From Kalaharituber pfeilii (taxonomy: Eukaryota > Ascomycota > Pezizomycetes > Pezizales > Pezizaceae): a stretch of 12,609 nucleotides of DNA. The translations under genes and the position numbers were made by a program. This document shows, in pieces, positions 8,728 to 12,609 of this stretch. Positions within the stretch are counted from its first letter, which is position 1. Each line of letters opens with the position of its first letter. The stretch spans positions 1 through 12,609 of the forward strand of contig WHUZ01000313.1 in NCBI GenBank assembly GCA_015179045.1. Reading direction: 5' to 3'. Under the pieces are notes generated by a model. It saw only the letters and a program-made list of their open reading frames with translations, was not told where the DNA came from and did not search any database.

Positions 8728-8976
8728 AGACTTAATATTATGGGTTGCAACCGACTGTCTTACAAACCATTGTACCAAAAGGTAGAACTACTAATGATTC
8801 CTAGTAGTACAGATAAGATATATAGGAGTATCTATGTATATGGGCTCTTGGTACTAGTTTGTGCCAGGTCTTCAGGTATAGCAGAGGTGAGCCAGTTACA
8901 TGACCTCATAGCTCACTGCATTTTAGCCCTGCTCTGGGTATACTCACATACTACTATATTATACTATTATGACACT
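8728..8976 (+). repeat. Unidentified ~250-bp repeat, copy 3 (best preserved)
   Basis: This is a direct repeat of copies 1 and 2. It keeps the most G and C, for example in the stretch from 8741, in GCCAGGTCTTCAGG near 8864 and in GCCCTGCTCTGGGTATACTC near 8927, so it is the youngest or least mutated copy. A 79-codon open reading at 8740-8979 is, in my view, an accident of lower mutation, because the same frame is broken in the other two copies. Confidence 0.8.
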
Positions 8977-9481
8977 TAAAGGCTAATAAAGATAAACTAT
9001 ACTATTACAATTCTAGTTAGAACTTCAAGAATTACAAATCAGAGTTCTAGTTAGAATTTAAGTAAGATATATAAATATTTGACTATAGCTTATAGGGTAG
9101 TATATGAGTACTAATATAAAAAAAAAAAGGAGTATAAATTGCTATTAGAAAACCAATTATTTTTTATAATACTTGCAATACTAGAATTAGCCATTTATTA
9201 GTATAGAGTTTAGAGACTAGCTATATGTATAGCTATCTTAATTTCATAAAATATAAGAAACAAGTGAAAATTAAACTATAATATAATCTATAAACTTCTA
9301 GTAAGTCTTTTTCTAATCTTTATTATTTTTATATAGTACTTTAAACTTGAACAGTTTTTATCAATAACTTAAATTAAAATACTGAACTAAAATAACTAAA
9401 TTATATACTACTAATAAGTAGAAAAGATAATTTGTATAGACTATAATTACTTATAATATACTATTTAATATAGTATAATAT
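8977..9481. other. AT-rich spacer before the hAT relic
   Basis: I see no motif that I can support. The N-terminal BED zinc-finger part of a hAT transposase would be expected here but is not recognisable. An A-run lies near 9118-9128. Confidence 0.35.
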
Positions 9482-11310
9482 TTTTAATTTAAGAAAATAT
9501 TATTAATACTTAGACTAAATACTCTAATATCTAGATTTAGTATATTTTACAATAAGTAAGTTGCTAATTTTTAATAATTAAATAATAAAGCTAATAGTAT
9601 AAAATTTAGTAGGATTTAGTGATATATAGTAAATATAATTGTGTTATTAAAAAAGAAGATTTTAGAAACTAATGCTAATTTTAATTTGTTCTACAATACT
9701 TAAATATATTTAACTAATTATTTTTTATTTTTTAGTATAATTGGCTTTTATATTAATTCTGAATAGAAGCTATAAGAATATTTACTAGGGTTTGAATAAT
9801 TAACTAAGTAGCATACTAGAAAATACTTCACTAAAATTCTTTAAATAATACTTATCAACTATAGCTTAGAGGAGTAAATATTTACTAGTATAATAGATAA
9901 TACAAGCAATCATCAGGCTATAATATAGAAGTTAGATCTGCTATCAATTAATTTAAATAAGAGTATTATCTGCTATTTTTATACATATATTCAACTTGTA
10001 TATTCAGAAATTTATTTTAACTCTAAAAATATAAACAAATACTAATTAACTAGAGATTAGCTTTGATAATAGTACTGCTTTTCTAAAGACTGAAGCTATG
10101 AATCCTGCCTTTACTTAAATACTTTAAAAAGTAAAGTAGCTTTTAATTTAATTTTTTAGTACCTATTATTATTAAGTAATGTTATACTTATATTTAACTA
10201 TTAGTATATCTATTATTATCATACTATCACTATTACTTCTGTTACTATTATACTTATTATTATTATGTCTGCTATTATTATTCCTATTATTACTATACTT
10301 GCTATTATCATGCCTATTATTATTTTACTTATTATTATTATATCTATATCTATTATTATAATAGCTACTATTACTATAGCTAATCTTTTATTATTACTCT
10401 TAAAAATATTGATACATACCTTAGTTGTTACAATCAATACTAGTTCTATATAGTTAGCTTATTTTAAGGAACTACAATTGGCTAATATTTTTACTTCTTT
10501 ATAAGTTAATTTAATTCAAGATATATATACTTAATAGAACTTAATATTTTTAATACTATAATATATATATAATATAGTATCTCTAATAGAATTATAGTTT
10601 AGACTTCCTTAGTATATATAGTATAAGGTTTTAGTACCCTTTAAAGCTGAATAGAAGCATGTTAAATACTATATTAAATTTTTATACTCTTTTATATAAT
10701 TACTTAGTAAGTCTCTAAGAATAAAAATATTATTATATATGAAGCTTTTTGTAATATATGATAAGTTCCTTAATTATATTAAAGGTCAGCTATTAGCTCT
10801 AAAAAATATAAGAGTATTATGAAAACTTGAGCTCTATATAGCTTTAGAGAGTATGTAGAAACTCTTATAAAAATATTATAAGACAACTAAAAGGAAAGAT
10901 TTTATATATAATTTAGTATATATACTGGACCTTTTATAGAAGCTTAACTTATATAAGTACTAAAATGAAACTGAGAAGCTATCTATAACATATATATCTT
11001 AAGATAAAATCTATTAGAAAGATTATTTCTAAAAACATTTTCAGCAGTTTTTAATAAGTATACTAGTACCTACTACTTCCTCTTCAGTTTCTAGTTTATA
11101 TGAGCAGAGTTATATTTAATAATGTCTTGGAAAATGAGAGTCTAATGTAGCTAAAAATTTAAATATAAAGAAGTATTTAGATACTCTAGTAATAGAATTA
11201 AAGATATATTAAAATAATCTATTATAGTAGTAGAAAGTATATACTTTAGAATATTTATTATTATTACTAGCTATTGAGCATACATATAAGATATCTAAAG
11301 GTATTAAGCA
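9482..11310 (+). pseudogene. hAT-family transposase relic
   Basis: Frame 2 is kept over about 1.8 kb despite many TAA/TAG and a few TGA codons. Motifs in order are: K-K-K-I-L-E-T-N-A-N-F-N-L-F near 9653-9691 (the segment before the first catalytic Asp, which now reads Asn); G-F-Y-I-N-S-E near 9743; L-L-G-F-E and H-T-R-K-Y near 9785-9824 (family LxGF ... HTG); I-I-D-N-T-S-N-H-Q near 9890-9916 (DNASN box, Asp kept at 9896); a degraded C-x-x-H block near 9970; Y-N-I-V-S near 10577; L-F-V-I-Y-D-K-F near 10748; and A-L-E-S-M ... L-L-stop-K-Y-Y near 10841-10878. A C-terminal dimerisation part with K-K-Y-L-D near 11168 and L-E-Y-L-L-L-L-L-A near 11240 follows. Weak similarity may resume at about 11700-11820. 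The protein would cut and paste its own element. Confidence 0.75.
10196..10400 (+). repeat. ATT/ACT/CTT imperfect triplet tract inside the hAT relic
   Basis: About 200 bases are built of TAT/TAC/TTA-type triplets with scattered changes (for example ATTATTATTATG and ATTATTATTCC). Because the period is three, it leaves the transposase frame intact and would encode an Ile/Thr/Leu run, or Leu runs in the neighbouring frame. The Leu-rich and Ile-rich open readings on both strands here are products of the tract, not genes. Confidence 0.75.
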
Positions 11311-11470
11311 TATTAGTATATTAAGCATATTGAGTATGTATATGAAATATCTAAAAATATTAAGTATATCTAGCATATTAAGTATATTAAGTATATATAT
11401 TATATATAATATACTAGGTATCTCTAGTATATTAAGTATATATATTAGCATATATAAGATATTTAACATA
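11283..11470 (+). repeat. 9-bp-unit tandem array, left arm (TATTRAGYA)
   Basis: Degenerate 9-bp units such as TATTAAGCA, TATTGAGTA and TATTAAGTA recur, with some longer spacers carrying ATATAAGATATCTAAA. Because 9 is a multiple of three, open readings on both strands show Ile-Leu-Ser or Leu-Asn-Ile periodicity without being genes. Confidence 0.65.
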
Positions 11471-11529
11471 CTACATAGTTGTTAGCATCTTGATTTACTT
11501 ATTATACTTAAAAGTTAATATACTAGTAA

Positions 11530-11710
11530 AAAATATATACTTAATATACTTAATATATCTAATATACCTAATGTGCCCAATTTGCTTAATTTCTCATAGA
11601 TGTATATAATATTAATATGTATATTTAATATACTTATATATTCAAGATACTTAATATCTTATATATGTACTCAATATACCTAATAGGACTACTTAATATG
11701 TCTGATATTT
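11530..11710 (-). repeat. 9-bp-unit tandem array, right arm (inverted)
   Basis: Units TACTTAATA, TATCTAATA, TACCTAATG, TGCCCAATT and TGCTTAATT are the reverse complement of the left-arm unit. The two arms together form an imperfect inverted repeat of roughly 430 bases with a centre near 11470-11530. The better preserved units (TGCCCAATT) suggest that the ancestral unit was richer in G and C. Confidence 0.6.
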
Positions 11711-12108
11711 TTAAGGCAATTAATTTTCTGAATCTAGTAAGATTATAGTATTTTAAAAATGCCTTCTTAAGATATTGCTCAATTAAGATAAAGGCTATAC
11801 TATTGTAAAGGGGGCTTCTTATTTAGCAGCTTACAAAGCTACTTATTAAACTATCAATTAGGCCACTACAGCTACTAATTGCTATTTATATAGTTAGTAA
11901 GTAGACTCTAGTAGTATATACCTTAATAGTCTAGTTAGTATAAGCCCTTCTACTAATAGATTAGTATATTTTTAGGTTACTAGTTTATACTACTATAGTA
12001 TAATATATGTATAATAGGTAGTAAATTAGTATATTTCTAAGTTATCAGTTGAAATAGTATACAAGAAACTAAATCTGACAAGTATAACTTTTTCTACTTA
12101 ATAGTGCC
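11711..12108. other. AT-rich stretch with a 65-bp-spaced direct repeat
   Basis: ATTAGTATATTTTTAGGTTA at 11960 recurs as ATTAGTATATTTCTAAGTTA at 12025, a 65-base offset, with similarity over about 26 bases. The changes are again transitions. The first part (about 11700-11820) may be the last segment of the hAT transposase. Nothing else can be supported. Confidence 0.4.
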
Positions 12109-12124
12109 TTTTTTTTTTTTTTTT
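12109..12124 (-). other. T16 run, possible poly(A) tail of a minus-strand insertion
   Basis: Sixteen T residues in a row border a different-looking segment to the right. On the minus strand this would be a poly(A) end for a retroposed sequence spanning 12125 onward. No target-site duplication was found by eye, so a plain homopolymer is equally possible. Confidence 0.3.
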
Positions 12125-12609
12125 GAAATATAGTCTTATATATATCTAGCTAGACTCATAAGTCTAAATCTTTAAAGCTAGAGACAGACTTGTCTAACTA
12201 TAGTATCTCTCTACTATCTTCTCTATATATAAAAAACTACTCTAATCTTATATCAAGCTCCTAGAGTACTCTCCAAACATACCTTGTCCTACTAATTAAA
12301 ATAATTATACTATACCTCTATTACTATTCTTAAATAAAGAAAAATTTATCCTCTTCTTTTTTAGAATTTTAGTGACTTGAAAAACTTTCCAGTACTTAAG
12401 TACATCTACCTCTTCCTTTTTCTTTTACTCTTTCTTATCAATATTTTCATACGTTTTTTATTCTACTAGGTATTTTACCTTTTCATACTTCAAGGTTAGA
12501 TAGTCTACTATTTGCTTTTATCTACATCTATATACACTCTCCTCTACTGTACTTTATATATAATAAACTAACCTCTACTATAGCCAAAATACTGTTTCTT
12601 ATATATAAT
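12125..12609 (-). pseudogene. Degraded segment with a possible chromodomain-like reading
   Basis: On the minus strand, 12535 down to 12378 reads Q-I-V-D-Y-L ... V-K-Y-L-V-E-stop-K-T-Y-E-N ... E-E-V, resembling the chromodomain core Y-L-V-x-W-K-G-Y with the Trp codon now TAA. Such domains occur in Gypsy integrases and in heterochromatin proteins. The match is short, the frame contains stops and the composition is Lys-rich, so this is tentative. The rest of the segment shows nothing recognisable, and the feature runs off the window's end. Confidence 0.3.

Noticed and set aside
8740..8979. 79-codon open reading on + as a gene
   Set aside because: It lies wholly within copy 3 of the 250-bp repeat. 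The same frame is broken in copies 1 and 2, and the residues match no family I know.
10179..10453. Leu-rich and Ile-rich open readings on both strands
   Set aside because: They are translations of the imperfect triplet tract. Overlapping open frames on both strands reflect composition, not coding.
11209..11469. 86-codon minus-strand open reading with I-L-N repeats
   Set aside because: Its periodicity follows the 9-bp array, and the + strand carries the hAT frame over its right part.

Overview
The window looks like a repeat-rich, transposon-derived stretch of a eukaryotic genome, most likely a filamentous fungus. I find no intact gene. Three unrelated classes of broken transposon lie side by side: a Ty3/Gypsy LTR retrotransposon with a chromodomain, a KDZ/Plavaka-type transposase and a hAT transposase. 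All carry the same kind of damage. In-frame stops are mostly TAA or TAG where these families have Gln or Trp, His codons have become Tyr, Asp codons have become Asn, and CpG is almost absent. This is the signature of C-to-T mutation on both strands, as made by fungal repeat-induced point mutation (RIP) or by decay of methylated cytosine. Assignment to a fungus is an inference from this mutation pattern and from the transposon types; no species can be named.

Region 1 (1 to about 5030, + strand) is the 3' part of the retrotransposon: a linker with five 33-bp (11-codon) repeats, reverse transcriptase, RNase H, a long Ser/Thr/Pro-rich linker, integrase (zinc-binding, catalytic and C-terminal parts), a chromodomain, a Lys-rich tail, a polypurine tract and one LTR. 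The reading frame is frame 3 up to about 2245 and frame 1 from about 2281 onward. The LTR holds seven 12-bp repeats, each carrying a TGASTCA-type bZIP (Gcn4/AP-1) site or a one-transition variant, then a TATA-like box and an AATAAA. Past the LTR there is a candidate primer-binding site and about 530 bases of a broken gag-like reading frame, as if a second, truncated copy shares this LTR in tandem.

Region 2 (about 5590 to 12609) is much more AT-rich and more decayed. Three direct copies of an unidentified repeat of about 250 bp (near 5594, 6045 and 8728) occur here. Comparing them gives direct evidence of the mutation process. Between copies 2 and 3 lies the Plavaka-like transposase relic (about 6840-8045). 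After copy 3 comes the hAT transposase relic (about 9482-11310, possibly to about 11820). The hAT relic holds an in-frame ATT/ACT triplet tract and is apparently interrupted near its C-terminal end by two 9-bp-unit arrays in opposite orientation. The last 500 bases hold a 16-base T run and a possible chromodomain-like relic on the minus strand.

No working system is proposed. The points most worth a second look are the bZIP-site array in the LTR, the shared-LTR tandem layout, the long linker between RNase H and integrase, the three-copy repeat and the inverted 9-bp arrays. All family calls come from reading translations by eye, without database searches.
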